Shown here in pieces: positions 17,856 through 25,108 of a stretch of 64,000 bases of DNA (position 1 is its first letter; each line of letters begins with the position of its first letter). A program made the position numbers and the translations under genes. The notes beneath the pieces were generated by a model that had not been told where the DNA came from, did not search any database, and saw only the letters and a program-made list of their open reading frames with translations. Source of the DNA: VBAS01 sp035318985 (GTDB taxonomy: Bacteria > Bacteroidota > Bacteroidia > Chitinophagales > Chitinophagaceae); the NCBI GenBank assembly GCA_035318985.1, contig DATHDP010000096.1:25242-89241 (forward strand). The letters run 5' to 3'.

Positions 17856-17872
17856 GTTAAGCGGAAGTTAAA
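17856..17872. promoter_or_regulatory. Operator pair near the histidine kinase start
   Basis: GTTAAG-CGGAA-GTTAAA: two hexamers at an 11-bp period, about 60 bp from the kinase start. It is conserved in the duplicated unit at 18351-18367. Confidence 0.55.
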
Positions 17873-17895
17873 GAGGAATTTTTTATCTAACGATT

Positions 17896-17923
17896 GATTA
17901 ACCACAGTTAATCCGGGGTTAAT
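17896..17923 (+). promoter_or_regulatory. Triple 11-bp repeat operator upstream of small basic protein 1
   Basis: GATTAACCACA, GTTAATCCGGG and GTTAAT follow each other in 11-bp steps and end 12 bp before a TTTG -33 element. The same layout is found at 18391-18418. Confidence 0.65.
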
Positions 17924-17935
17924 GAGCTATGTTTA

Positions 17936-17968
17936 TTTGGAAACAGTTATTATTCACATAAAACTTTG
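17936..17968 (+). promoter_or_regulatory. Promoter of small basic protein 1
   Basis: TTTG at 17936-17939, 21 bp, then AAACTTTG at 17961-17968, one mismatch from the Bacteroidota -7 TAnnTTTG. Elements and spacing are the same in the duplicate promoter at 18431-18463. Confidence 0.65.
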
Positions 17969-18004
17969 TGGTAACAATTTTTTAAACTATTAAATTTTAT
18001 TAAA

Positions 18005-18211
18005 ATGAAAAAGATCATTTATGCCACACTGATGTTCTTAGGTGTTGCCACCGTTTCCAATGCAGAAACTCATGCGAAAACTACAATAGAAAATACAAGA
18101 GCGAGTGTTAAGCCAACTACTTCATCGACAAAAACTGCAACAACTGAAGTAGCTAAAAAACATAAAAAGCATCACAAAGCTCCAAAAAAGGCACCTAAAA
18201 GTAAATCGTGA
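18005..18211 (+). CDS. Small exported Lys/His/Thr-rich protein 1 (Asr-like composition)
   Basis: A 68-aa protein with a clear signal peptide (MKKIIYATLMFLGVATVSNA). The mature 48 residues are low-complexity: a Thr/Ser-rich middle, then a very basic tail with KKHKKHHKAPKKAPK. No fold is expected. The layout (signal peptide, Thr-rich linker, Lys/His/Ala/Pro tail) resembles the E. coli acid-shock protein Asr, which depends on OmpR-family regulators. Relation by descent is not shown; similarity of composition is what I see. It is divergent from the kinase gene and has its own promoter and terminator. Confidence 0.85.
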   Translation: MKKIIYATLMFLGVATVSNAETHAKTTIENTRASVKPTTSSTKTATTEVAKKHKKHHKAPKKAPKSKS

Positions 18212-18268
18212 CCATTAACCCTAGTTCAAAGGAAAATGTGCCAGATAGATTAGTTAAAGCGGTGAATC

Positions 18269-18298
18269 AGCCATTCATTTTTATGAATGGCTTTTTTT
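18269..18298 (+). terminator. Terminator of small basic protein 1
   Basis: A 10-bp stem AGCCATTCAT/ATGAATGGCT with a TTTT loop and a T tract. The copy at 18892-18918 keeps the pairing despite base changes. Confidence 0.9.
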
Positions 18299-18350
18299 GT
18301 GCATGCAAGACGCAGTTGTGATTATTTATTTGTCTTTAACTATCTATCCG

Positions 18351-18367
18351 GTTAGGCGGAAGTTAAA
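18351..18367. promoter_or_regulatory. Operator pair, duplicate copy
   Basis: GTTAGG-CGGAA-GTTAAA, the counterpart of the pair at 17856-17872, with the spacer fully conserved. Confidence 0.5.
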
Positions 18368-18390
18368 GAGGATCTTTTTGCCTAACGTTT

Positions 18391-18418
18391 GATTAACCTC
18401 GGTTAATCGGCGGTTAAT
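18391..18418 (+). promoter_or_regulatory. Triple 11-bp repeat operator upstream of small basic protein 2
   Basis: GATTAACCTCG, GTTAATCGGCG and GTTAAT in 11-bp steps, ending 12 bp before the TTTG at 18431. Hexamers are conserved against unit 1 while the spacer bases differ. Confidence 0.65.
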
Positions 18419-18430
18419 CCTCTTCATTTT

Positions 18431-18463
18431 TTTGGAAACTGGCTATATACAAATCAAACTTTG
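18431..18463 (+). promoter_or_regulatory. Promoter of small basic protein 2
   Basis: TTTG at 18431-18434, 21 bp, AAACTTTG at 18456-18463. Same elements and spacing as the unit 1 promoter. Confidence 0.65.
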
Positions 18464-18502
18464 TGTAAATAATTTTTTTAATCACACTTAAATTTAAATG
18501 AA

Positions 18503-18814
18503 ATGAAAAAGATCTTTTTTGCAGCATTGATGCTCTTAACATTTGGCGGAATAAGCTATGCACAAACAACACCTGCTAAAACAAATCCACCACACAAAAA
18601 AGAAACGACTAAAAAAGAGACTTCAAGTTCTGTAAATTCTGTAACCCCGGCAACTACAAATAAGAATACAACAGCCAGCACAAAAACAAAGACAACTACA
18701 ACAACGAAGACAACTTCAAAGCCTGCAGAAAAACCAGCAACAACAAAGCCGGCTACACATACTGAAGCTGATAAAAACAAAAAAACTACTACAACTAAGA
18801 AAAAGACTGAATAA
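18503..18814 (+). CDS. Small exported Thr/Lys-rich protein 2
   Basis: A 103-aa protein with signal peptide MKKIFFAALMLLTFGGISYAQ. The mature part is almost wholly Thr, Lys, Ser, Ala, Asn and Pro in short repeats, so it is probably disordered and strongly basic. It is the paralogue of the 68-aa protein at 18005, made by tandem duplication, but lacks that copy's KHKKHHK tail. The Val/Phe-rich reading frame on the opposite strand is an artefact of this codon bias. Confidence 0.85.
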   Translation: MKKIFFAALMLLTFGGISYAQTTPAKTNPPHKKETTKKETSSSVNSVTPATTNKNTTASTKTKTTTTTKTTSKPAEKPATTKPATHTEADKNKKTTTTKKKTE

Positions 18815-18891
18815 TAAAACAAGATAAACAGGTATGTGAACTTTAGAGATATACCCGTTTTGCTTAGATAGGTTGGTTAAAGTGGTGAATC

Positions 18892-18918
18892 AGCCGCTCA
18901 TTTTTATGAGTGGCTTCT
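18892..18918 (+). terminator. Terminator of small basic protein 2
   Basis: AGCCGCTCAT/ATGAGTGGCT stem with a TTTT loop. Compared with the terminator at 18269, one pair changed from T-A to C-G on both sides and one became a G-T wobble, so the stem was kept. Confidence 0.8.
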
Positions 18919-18951
18919 TTATTAAAATATTATTTAAGAATAGAAAGGAGC

Positions 18952-20739
18952 TCAGCTATATATTCTTTCGATCGCATCTTTATATTTCTCCATTATCACT
19001 TTTCTTTTGAGCTTTAGTGTAGGAGTGAGCTCGCCGCCTTCCACACTCCATTCGTAGGGCAAAAGTTCAAATTTTTTTATTTGTTCAACCTGGTTAAAAT
19101 TTTGATTATACCGTTCAACTGTATCTTTTATAAGATTAACTATTTTTTCATTCCTGATAATTTTTTCATTACCTGTAAATTCTATTCCATGTTCGGTACA
19201 CCATTTTTTTAGTTCACTAAAAGCAGGCACGATCAATGCGCCGGTAAATTTTTGCTCAGCTCCGGTCACCATCATTTGCTCGATCCATTTTGATTCCTTC
19301 ATTTTATTTTCTATCGGTTGCGGCGCTACATATTTACCACCAGATGTTTTAAAAATTTCTTTTTTACGATCGGTGATCTTTAAAAATTTATTATCGATCA
19401 TTACACCAATATCACCTGTATGAAACCATCCATTCTTTATCACCTCTGCTGTAAGATCAGGCCGCTTATAATAACCCATCATAACATTTGGTCCTTTGCA
19501 AAGTATTTCTCCATCTTCTGCAATTTTTACTTCAACATTATCAATTAACGTTCCTACCGTACCTAGCATTCTATTCTTCGGGTTCATTCGATTCACGGCT
19601 ATTACTGGTGATGTTTCTGTTAAGCCATATCCTTCCAATATAGGTACTCTTGCGGCGGTAAATACTCTTAATAATTTAACCTGGCAAGCAGCGGAACCCG
19701 TAACAATTGCTTTTACATTAGCCCCTAAAGCATCACGCCATTTACTAAAGATCAATTTATTCGCAATGCTTAATTGCAGATCATACCATAAGCCCATTTT
19801 TTTATTAATATCATATTTCAACCCGAGACCTAATGCCCAGTCAAACATTTTCTTTTTGACACCTGTAAGCGTTGCAGCTTTTGCCATTATGCGTTCATAA
19901 ACTTTTTCCAATAGTCGTGGAACTGTTGTAAAGATCAGGGGTTTTACTTCTTTAAGATTGTCACCGATCTTATCCATGCTCTCTGCGTAATAAACAGAAA
20001 CGCTGTTGTATATGTATATATAACTTACCATTCTTTCAAATACATGATTTAATGGTAAAAAGCTCAAAGCCCTTTTTCCTATCACACCAATTTCTTCAAA
20101 CACACAATTACTGTCACATACATTGCTTATAACATTACCATGACTTAGCATAACACCTTTTGGCGTACCAGTTGTGCCGGAGGTATAAATGATAGTGGCA
20201 AGATCGGATGGAGTAATTTTATTCGATAGTTGTTCTATTGTTGCCTGCGTTTCTGCGGTTGCAGGTTTGAGACAATCTTTCCAGTATGTTGCGTTGGTAA
20301 CATGTTCAAGAGTAAAAATATGCTGCAAAGAAGGCACATGATCTTTTAAACTTTTTACTTTTAGAAATAGTTCTTCATCATTTACAAAGATCACTTTTGC
20401 CTGTGAATCATTCAGGATAAACTGCAACTCGTTTACATTGATAGTTGGGTAGATCGGTACTAACACGGCCCCGATCTTTTGTGCAGCGAGGTCTACCATT
20501 AACCATTCCGGACGATTTTTACTGATAATGGAGATCTTGTCCCTCTTTTCTGCAGACATATCATTTGGAGAAACGCCGAGATGAAGCAAGCCGGATGCTA
20601 GCTGGTTGATGGTATCATTCACTTCTTTTGTACTGTATTGTTTCCATTGTCCTCCTTCTTTTGCTGCAAACATATCTGGGAGGGGAGCTACTTTTAATTG
20701 ATATTCCAGGCAATCAAATAATCGTGTTGGCTTTTGCAT
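18952..20739 (-). CDS. Long-chain fatty acid-CoA ligase (AMP-forming)
   Basis: Activates fatty acids to acyl-CoA through acyl-AMP. It has the AMP-binding loop IYTSGTTGTPKGVMLSHGN, the GYGLTETSPV motif, GWFHTGDIG and the late TDRKKEIFKTSGGKYV hinge. From the ATG at 20739 it is 595 aa, normal for this class; the extra 16 codons back to a TTG at 20787 are not needed. It is last in a run of minus-strand genes but is separated from the TPR gene by a strong terminator at 20809-20834. Confidence 0.93.
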   Translation of the reverse strand: MQKPTRLFDCLEYQLKVAPLPDMFAAKEGGQWKQYSTKEVNDTINQLASGLLHLGVSPNDMSAEKRDKISIISKNRPEWLMVDLAAQKIGAVLVPIYPTINVNELQFILNDSQAKVIFVNDEELFLKVKSLKDHVPSLQHIFTLEHVTNATYWKDCLKPATAETQATIEQLSNKITPSDLATIIYTSGTTGTPKGVMLSHGNVISNVCDSNCVFEEIGVIGKRALSFLPLNHVFERMVSYIYIYNSVSVYYAESMDKIGDNLKEVKPLIFTTVPRLLEKVYERIMAKAATLTGVKKKMFDWALGLGLKYDINKKMGLWYDLQLSIANKLIFSKWRDALGANVKAIVTGSAACQVKLLRVFTAARVPILEGYGLTETSPVIAVNRMNPKNRMLGTVGTLIDNVEVKIAEDGEILCKGPNVMMGYYKRPDLTAEVIKNGWFHTGDIGVMIDNKFLKITDRKKEIFKTSGGKYVAPQPIENKMKESKWIEQMMVTGAEQKFTGALIVPAFSELKKWCTEHGIEFTGNEKIIRNEKIVNLIKDTVERYNQNFNQVEQIKKFELLPYEWSVEGGELTPTLKLKRKVIMEKYKDAIERIYS

Positions 20740-20808
20740 CCGCAAAAAATTTATCAGTTCAGACAATGGCAAATGAATCCTAAACAAATTAGGTAAAAAT
20801 CCAAAGAA

Positions 20809-20834
20809 TAAAAAAGTCCCGCTATAAGCGGGAC
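20809..20834 (-). terminator. Terminator of the TPR gene
   Basis: Perfect 8-bp stem GTCCCGCT/AGCGGGAC with a 3-base loop, then a T run on the minus strand. It lies 10 bases after the stop of the TPR protein gene. Confidence 0.93.
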
Positions 20835-20843
20835 AAATGAGGT

Positions 20844-21857
20844 TTATTTAGATTGGTAATACTGTCCGGGGGGAACTCTGAAAACACGGGTCTTTTGGAA
20901 AGCGGTAAAACCTTTGTACTCGTCAAGATGTGTTTTGGTCCAGCTATCATAAGCAGTAAGATTTTCCACGGTACCAAACAACCATTGATTGTAAGCTTCA
21001 AACATTCCTTCTCTTAATAACTGCTGGTGATAATCGAAAAGACGAAGCGGAAATTTAGCCGCATTTGTTTCATACCAGTCAAGAATAAATCTTGTTCTTG
21101 CCATCATAAGAGAGGATGTTGTTACTCCTCTTGATACAAGCGAAGACTGTTTATTCATGGTCTGCAGGAATGCTTTTGCAAAAGGGCTTTTATTGTTTTC
21201 TTCACCTTTCATCAGGTCAGCTTCTTTGAACAATTTTTCTTTATAGCCCTGGAATAAAAGTTCTTTCATAGCAGCGCCACGCTGGCTCAGGCTTTCCATA
21301 TTCACAAAGATCTCACCATAGATAAGACCCCATACTTTGTCTTTTGTATAAAAATAATATAGAGCTGCATTGTAATAATTTCCGCCAAAAGCCGGATCAA
21401 TTTCAATTCCTTTTTCCCAAAGATCAATAGCACTGTAATCTTTCTTTTGAAATAACAGTTCACCATATTCACTATATAAAGGGCCGCTTTTGGGAAACTT
21501 TTTAATACCGGCTTTATAAACCTTCTCACATTCTTTAGGATCTTCCAGTGCTTTATAAATATTTCCAGCTATTTGAAATGTCATCACATCGGCATCATCG
21601 CGATTGATGATCTTTTTTACACCTTCTACTGCTTTATCATAGTCTCTTTTGAAATAATAACATTGAACCACGTCTTTATTATACTCCAGATTATTTTTAT
21701 CTGTTTGCAACAAACGATTTAACACGAGAATAGCATTATCCCAATCCGCCTGGGCCATAAAACTACGGGCAGTCTGGTGCAGTGTTGCGGGATCATCTTG
21801 TGCAATAACGCCAAAAGAGAGTGCAAAAAATGAGAGTAAAAAAGCTAGTTTTTTCAT
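20844..21857 (-). CDS. Exported TPR-repeat protein
   Basis: A 337-aa protein with a signal peptide (MKKLAFLLSFFALSFGVIAQ) and several tetratricopeptide repeats in residues 25-200, visible as helix pairs such as DWDNAILVLNRLLQTDKNN and DYDKAVEGVKKII. The C-terminal third is a separate domain of unknown type. TPRs bind other proteins; no specific role can be given. Confidence 0.8.
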   Translation of the reverse strand: MKKLAFLLSFFALSFGVIAQDDPATLHQTARSFMAQADWDNAILVLNRLLQTDKNNLEYNKDVVQCYYFKRDYDKAVEGVKKIINRDDADVMTFQIAGNIYKALEDPKECEKVYKAGIKKFPKSGPLYSEYGELLFQKKDYSAIDLWEKGIEIDPAFGGNYYNAALYYFYTKDKVWGLIYGEIFVNMESLSQRGAAMKELLFQGYKEKLFKEADLMKGEENNKSPFAKAFLQTMNKQSSLVSRGVTTSSLMMARTRFILDWYETNAAKFPLRLFDYHQQLLREGMFEAYNQWLFGTVENLTAYDSWTKTHLDEYKGFTAFQKTRVFRVPPGQYYQSK

Positions 21858-21925
21858 AGTACAAAGTAAATTAAAAGAGATATGGTAATAAAGTTTCCTT
21901 TAACAGATTATAAATTATTTCACAG

Positions 21926-23146
21926 CTAGATCAAATGTGTGAGCAACCCATCCCGCAATTTTGGCTCAAACCAGGTGCTTTTTGGCGGCATTACCTTTCC
22001 ACTGTCGGCAATTGCAAAAAGCTGTTCAAGAGTAACTGGATACAAACTGAATGCGGCGGCCATTTCATCGCTATTCACTCTTTTTTCCAATTCTTCAAGA
22101 CCCCGTATACCACCCACAAAATCTACACGGGTATCAGTTCTTGGATCTTCGATGTCCAGAATTTTATCCAAAACATTCTTTTGCAAAATGGTTACATCCA
22201 AAATACCGATCGGATCCTTGCTATAAGTTCCTTTCCTGGCTGTCAAAATATACCACTCATCTCCAAGATACATACCAAACTCATGAAGTACGGCGGGTTT
22301 TACCGGTTCGGGGCTATAAGTGATCATAAAATCGTCCTGCAGGGCACCGATAAATTCTTCAGTAGTAAGATCGTTCAGGTCTTTTACTACACGATTGTAA
22401 TCCAATATCGCCAATTGGCTTTCAGGAAAAATTGTGGTAAGAAAAAATTTTGCATTCTCGCTATCCGGCAATTGCTTACTGACTTTAGCAGCAGAAGCAG
22501 CACGATGGTGACCATCGGCGATATAGGTGTTAGGGACTTTTGTTGCAAATAAATTCGTAATGGAATTGATGACATCATCACGATTGATCACCCACACGGT
22601 ATGCCTTATTCCATCACTCGCTGTAAAATCATATTCAGGTGTATTCTTTGCTTTCCATCCATTGATCAAGGCATTTATTTCCATCACATCACGATAAGCC
22701 ATAAATACATTTCCTGTTTGTGCCCGGATCGTACTCATATGATCGATGCGGTCTTTTTCTTTTTCTGGACGAGTGAGCTCATGTTTTTTTATAACATCAT
22801 TAAAATAATCTTCGATGGAGGAAACACAAACCAATCCTGTCTGGCTTTTGCCATTCATTATTAACTGGTAAATGTAGTAACAGGGTTTTTCTTCTGGATG
22901 CAGCGTACCATTTTTAATAAACAACTCAAGATTAGATTTCGCTTTATCATACACTTGCTGGCTATGTGTATCAATTCCATCTGGCAAGTCTATTTCTGAT
23001 TTTGTAATGCGAAGGAATGAATAGTTATTACCTGCTGCTTCTTTTTTTGCTTCTTCTGAATTAAGAACATCATAAGGTCTTGAAGCTACTTGTTCGGCTA
23101 ATTCTTTTTTTGGTTTTAAAGCCTTGAACGGTTTTATTATTGCCAT
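21926..23146 (-). CDS. DUF1015 family protein
   Basis: A 406-aa protein of the conserved DUF1015 family. Signature pieces are IIKPFKALKPKKELAEQVASRPYDVLNSEEA at the start (given as parts: PFKALKP, SRPYDV), YIADGHHRAASA in the middle and VDFVGGIRG. The function is not settled. DUF1015 genes are often next to serine-biosynthesis genes in Bacteroidota, and serC is two genes upstream here. A 61-bp gap separates it from the barrel-like gene at 23208. Confidence 0.88.
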   Translation of the reverse strand: MAIIKPFKALKPKKELAEQVASRPYDVLNSEEAKKEAAGNNYSFLRITKSEIDLPDGIDTHSQQVYDKAKSNLELFIKNGTLHPEEKPCYYIYQLIMNGKSQTGLVCVSSIEDYFNDVIKKHELTRPEKEKDRIDHMSTIRAQTGNVFMAYRDVMEINALINGWKAKNTPEYDFTASDGIRHTVWVINRDDVINSITNLFATKVPNTYIADGHHRAASAAKVSKQLPDSENAKFFLTTIFPESQLAILDYNRVVKDLNDLTTEEFIGALQDDFMITYSPEPVKPAVLHEFGMYLGDEWYILTARKGTYSKDPIGILDVTILQKNVLDKILDIEDPRTDTRVDFVGGIRGLEELEKRVNSDEMAAAFSLYPVTLEQLFAIADSGKVMPPKSTWFEPKLRDGLLTHLI

Positions 23147-23207
23147 AGTTATTTTTCGAAGCGCAAAAATAACTGGCTTTAGCCGGTTTGCCTAAATGAA
23201 AAATCTT

Positions 23208-23834
23208 CTATTGATTTCTTCTGAGATTTCTGCCTATTATTAATGAAATGTATGTGATGGCATCTGCATTTGTATCATTCTGAAAAAAGGCCTTCAAACC
23301 TATTTCATAGTTTGAAGAGATCTTGGTTAAAAAACTCAATCCAAAAGTATACCCAGCTGTAAAAATGTTCTGCTTTTCCGTATTATAAAATACATAAAAT
23401 GGTTCTGGAAAAATACTTGGATCCTGATAATAAGAATAGCTGTCAGGACGGGATGAAGATTGATATCTTAAAACAAGGCCCGCACCAGCCTTGAGTTGAT
23501 TATCTCTTGAATAAATTAATGAATAATTTATGATTGAATTTAATTGAATACCTGCTGTTGTAAAATTAATCAGCCTTTCTTCAGGTGAAGAACCCGGAGA
23601 AAGATAATTAAAACCATTATCTTTTCCATAATGAATAGTTGTAGCAATGCCACTTGTAAGATCAATTCGTTTTTTAAGCTGGTGTTTATAACTCACATCC
23701 ACAATAATTCCGTTCAGGTCGCCTGTACCATGCCACGATTTTCCTCCTGATAATTGGATTGAGTTTGAAGTTTCTTGTGCGGTTAAGGCGATCGAGAATA
23801 AATAGCAAGTTGTTAGGAGTAGAACTTTTTTCAT
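23208..23834 (-). CDS. Exported barrel-like protein of unknown function
   Basis: A 208-aa protein with a signal peptide (MKKVLLLTTCYLFSIALTAQ). Alternating hydrophobic/polar strands (IIVDVSYKHQL, AGAGLVLRYQSS, AGYTFGLSFLTK, EIGLKAFFQN) suggest a small outer-membrane beta-barrel. I do not recognise the family. It sits between serC and DUF1015. Confidence 0.6.
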   Translation of the reverse strand: MKKVLLLTTCYLFSIALTAQETSNSIQLSGGKSWHGTGDLNGIIVDVSYKHQLKKRIDLTSGIATTIHYGKDNGFNYLSPGSSPEERLINFTTAGIQLNSIINYSLIYSRDNQLKAGAGLVLRYQSSSRPDSYSYYQDPSIFPEPFYVFYNTEKQNIFTAGYTFGLSFLTKISSNYEIGLKAFFQNDTNADAITYISLIIGRNLRRNQ

Positions 23835-23917
23835 AGTTGTGGTTTTGGTGTGATTAATAAAATTATACTGAAACCTATATCTTAGATTGTAAGTGTAGTT
23901 AAAAAATTGCTATTATC

Positions 23918-24988
23918 TTAACCTTTCTTCTTTGCAAAATCTTTCATAAGATCAGTGATCGCAACAACACTTTCATATCGCAAAGCATTATACATAGAGA
24001 TTCTAAAGCCTCCTACACTGCGATGGCCTTTTACACCAACCATTCCTTCCTGTTTACAGAGACCAAGAAATTCTTTTTCTAATGCAGGATCATCCATTAC
24101 AAATACTGCATTCATATAACTGCGGTCTTCTTTTGCAACAATGCCGTTGAAAATTGGTAAGCTGTCAAGCGTTGAATAAAATAATTCTGCCTTTGCATTA
24201 TTTATTTTTTCTATGGCAGCAACACCACCCAAATTCTTTAACCAGCGCAGCGTAAGCATGGCAACATAAACTGCAAATACAGGAGGTGTATTCAGCATGC
24301 ATGCTTCTTTTATATGATTGCGGTAATCAAGAATTGTTGGAAGAACTCTTGTTACTTTTCCAAGAACATTTTTATTTACAACTACAACATTCACCCCAGC
24401 AGCTCCCATATTTTTTTGTGCACCCGCATAAATAATATCGAACTTATTGTAATCAAGAACACGACTCAATATGTCACTGCTCATATCTGCGACCAATGGA
24501 ACACCACAGTCATAAGGAAGATCTTTCCATTGTGTACCTGCGATCGTTTCATTAGTTGTAATATGTAAATAGGCAGCGGTAGGGCTAACAGAAAGTTCTT
24601 TTGGTATTGTTGTGTAACTAGTTTCTTTAGATGAACCTGCAATTTCCACATGACCAAATAACTTTGCTTCTTTAATTGCTTTTACAGCCCATGTACCCGT
24701 ATCAGTATAAGCAGCCAATTCATTTTCATTCAGCAAATTCATCGGCACCTGCATGAACTGCGTAGTTGCTCCGCCATGAAGAAAAAGAACTTCATGATCA
24801 TCATCGAGACTCATCAATTCTTTTATAAGAATTCTTGCTTCATTCATGATCGGTTCAAACAAAGTGGTGCGGTGACCGATCTCAAGAATTGAAAGACCAG
24901 TGTTGTTAAAATCAATTACGGCCTGGCTGGCTTGTTCAAAAACTTCTTTTGGTAAAACAGAAGGTCCTGCATTAAAATTATGGATCAT
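23918..24988 (-). CDS. serC: Phosphoserine aminotransferase SerC
   Basis: PLP enzyme converting 3-phosphohydroxypyruvate and glutamate to phosphoserine. From the ATG at 24988 the protein begins MIHNFNAGPSVLP, the usual SerC start, and has 356 aa; 30 further codons upstream would be an unlikely extension overlapping its promoter. The family FLHGGATTQFMQVPMNLL and IYAGAQKNMG (with PLP Lys) motifs and the end GHRSVGGFRISMYNA are clear. No serA is next to it. Confidence 0.95.
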   Translation of the reverse strand: MIHNFNAGPSVLPKEVFEQASQAVIDFNNTGLSILEIGHRTTLFEPIMNEARILIKELMSLDDDHEVLFLHGGATTQFMQVPMNLLNENELAAYTDTGTWAVKAIKEAKLFGHVEIAGSSKETSYTTIPKELSVSPTAAYLHITTNETIAGTQWKDLPYDCGVPLVADMSSDILSRVLDYNKFDIIYAGAQKNMGAAGVNVVVVNKNVLGKVTRVLPTILDYRNHIKEACMLNTPPVFAVYVAMLTLRWLKNLGGVAAIEKINNAKAELFYSTLDSLPIFNGIVAKEDRSYMNAVFVMDDPALEKEFLGLCKQEGMVGVKGHRSVGGFRISMYNALRYESVVAITDLMKDFAKKKG

Positions 24989-25026
24989 TGCTGTTGCTGT
25001 CTTCACGTTTAAATTTTTCGAAGATG

Positions 25027-25059
25027 CAAAGAAACAAAATTGCGACGGGATACCCCAAA
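25027..25059 (-). promoter_or_regulatory. Probable serC promoter
   Basis: On the minus strand TTTG (25059-25056), 21 bp, then TTTCTTTG (25034-25027), one mismatch to TAnnTTTG. It lies between the upstream gene's terminator and the serC ATG at 24988. Confidence 0.45.
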
Positions 25060-25100
25060 GAAAAAGCCGGGTTATCAAAAACCCGGCTAGCTTATTTTTT
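25057..25100 (-). terminator. Terminator of the phosphatase-like gene
   Basis: AGCCGGGTT and AACCCGGCT (25065-25073 with 25080-25088) form a 9-bp stem with a T run on the minus side; a T run on the plus side makes it look bidirectional. It lies 20 bases past the stop of the gene at 25109. Confidence 0.88.
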
Positions 25101-25108
25101 TGATTTTA

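Larger units (their letters stand above)
17817..18300 (+). repeat. Tandem duplication unit 1 (regulatory region, small gene, terminator)
   Basis: Unit 1 runs from GTTGTGATTATTTATTTGTC through the operator arrays, promoter, small exported protein and hairpin terminator. Unit 2 at 18311-18920 has the same order and clear base-level similarity, strongest in the first 110 bases, at the signal-peptide codons and at the terminator. Confidence 0.85.
18311..18920 (+). repeat. Tandem duplication unit 2
   Basis: Second copy of the unit at 17817-18300: operator pair, triple operator, promoter, small exported protein gene and terminator in the same order. The coding part has grown and diverged after the signal peptide. 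Confidence 0.85.

Noticed and set aside
18556..18822. 88-residue Val/Phe-rich frame antisense to the Thr/Lys-rich protein
   Set aside because: It is the mirror of a low-complexity ACA/AAA-rich gene that has its own promoter, signal peptide and terminator.
22051..22864. Cluster of frames antisense to DUF1015
   Set aside because: Codon shadows of a well-supported 406-aa gene; none has a known domain or start context.
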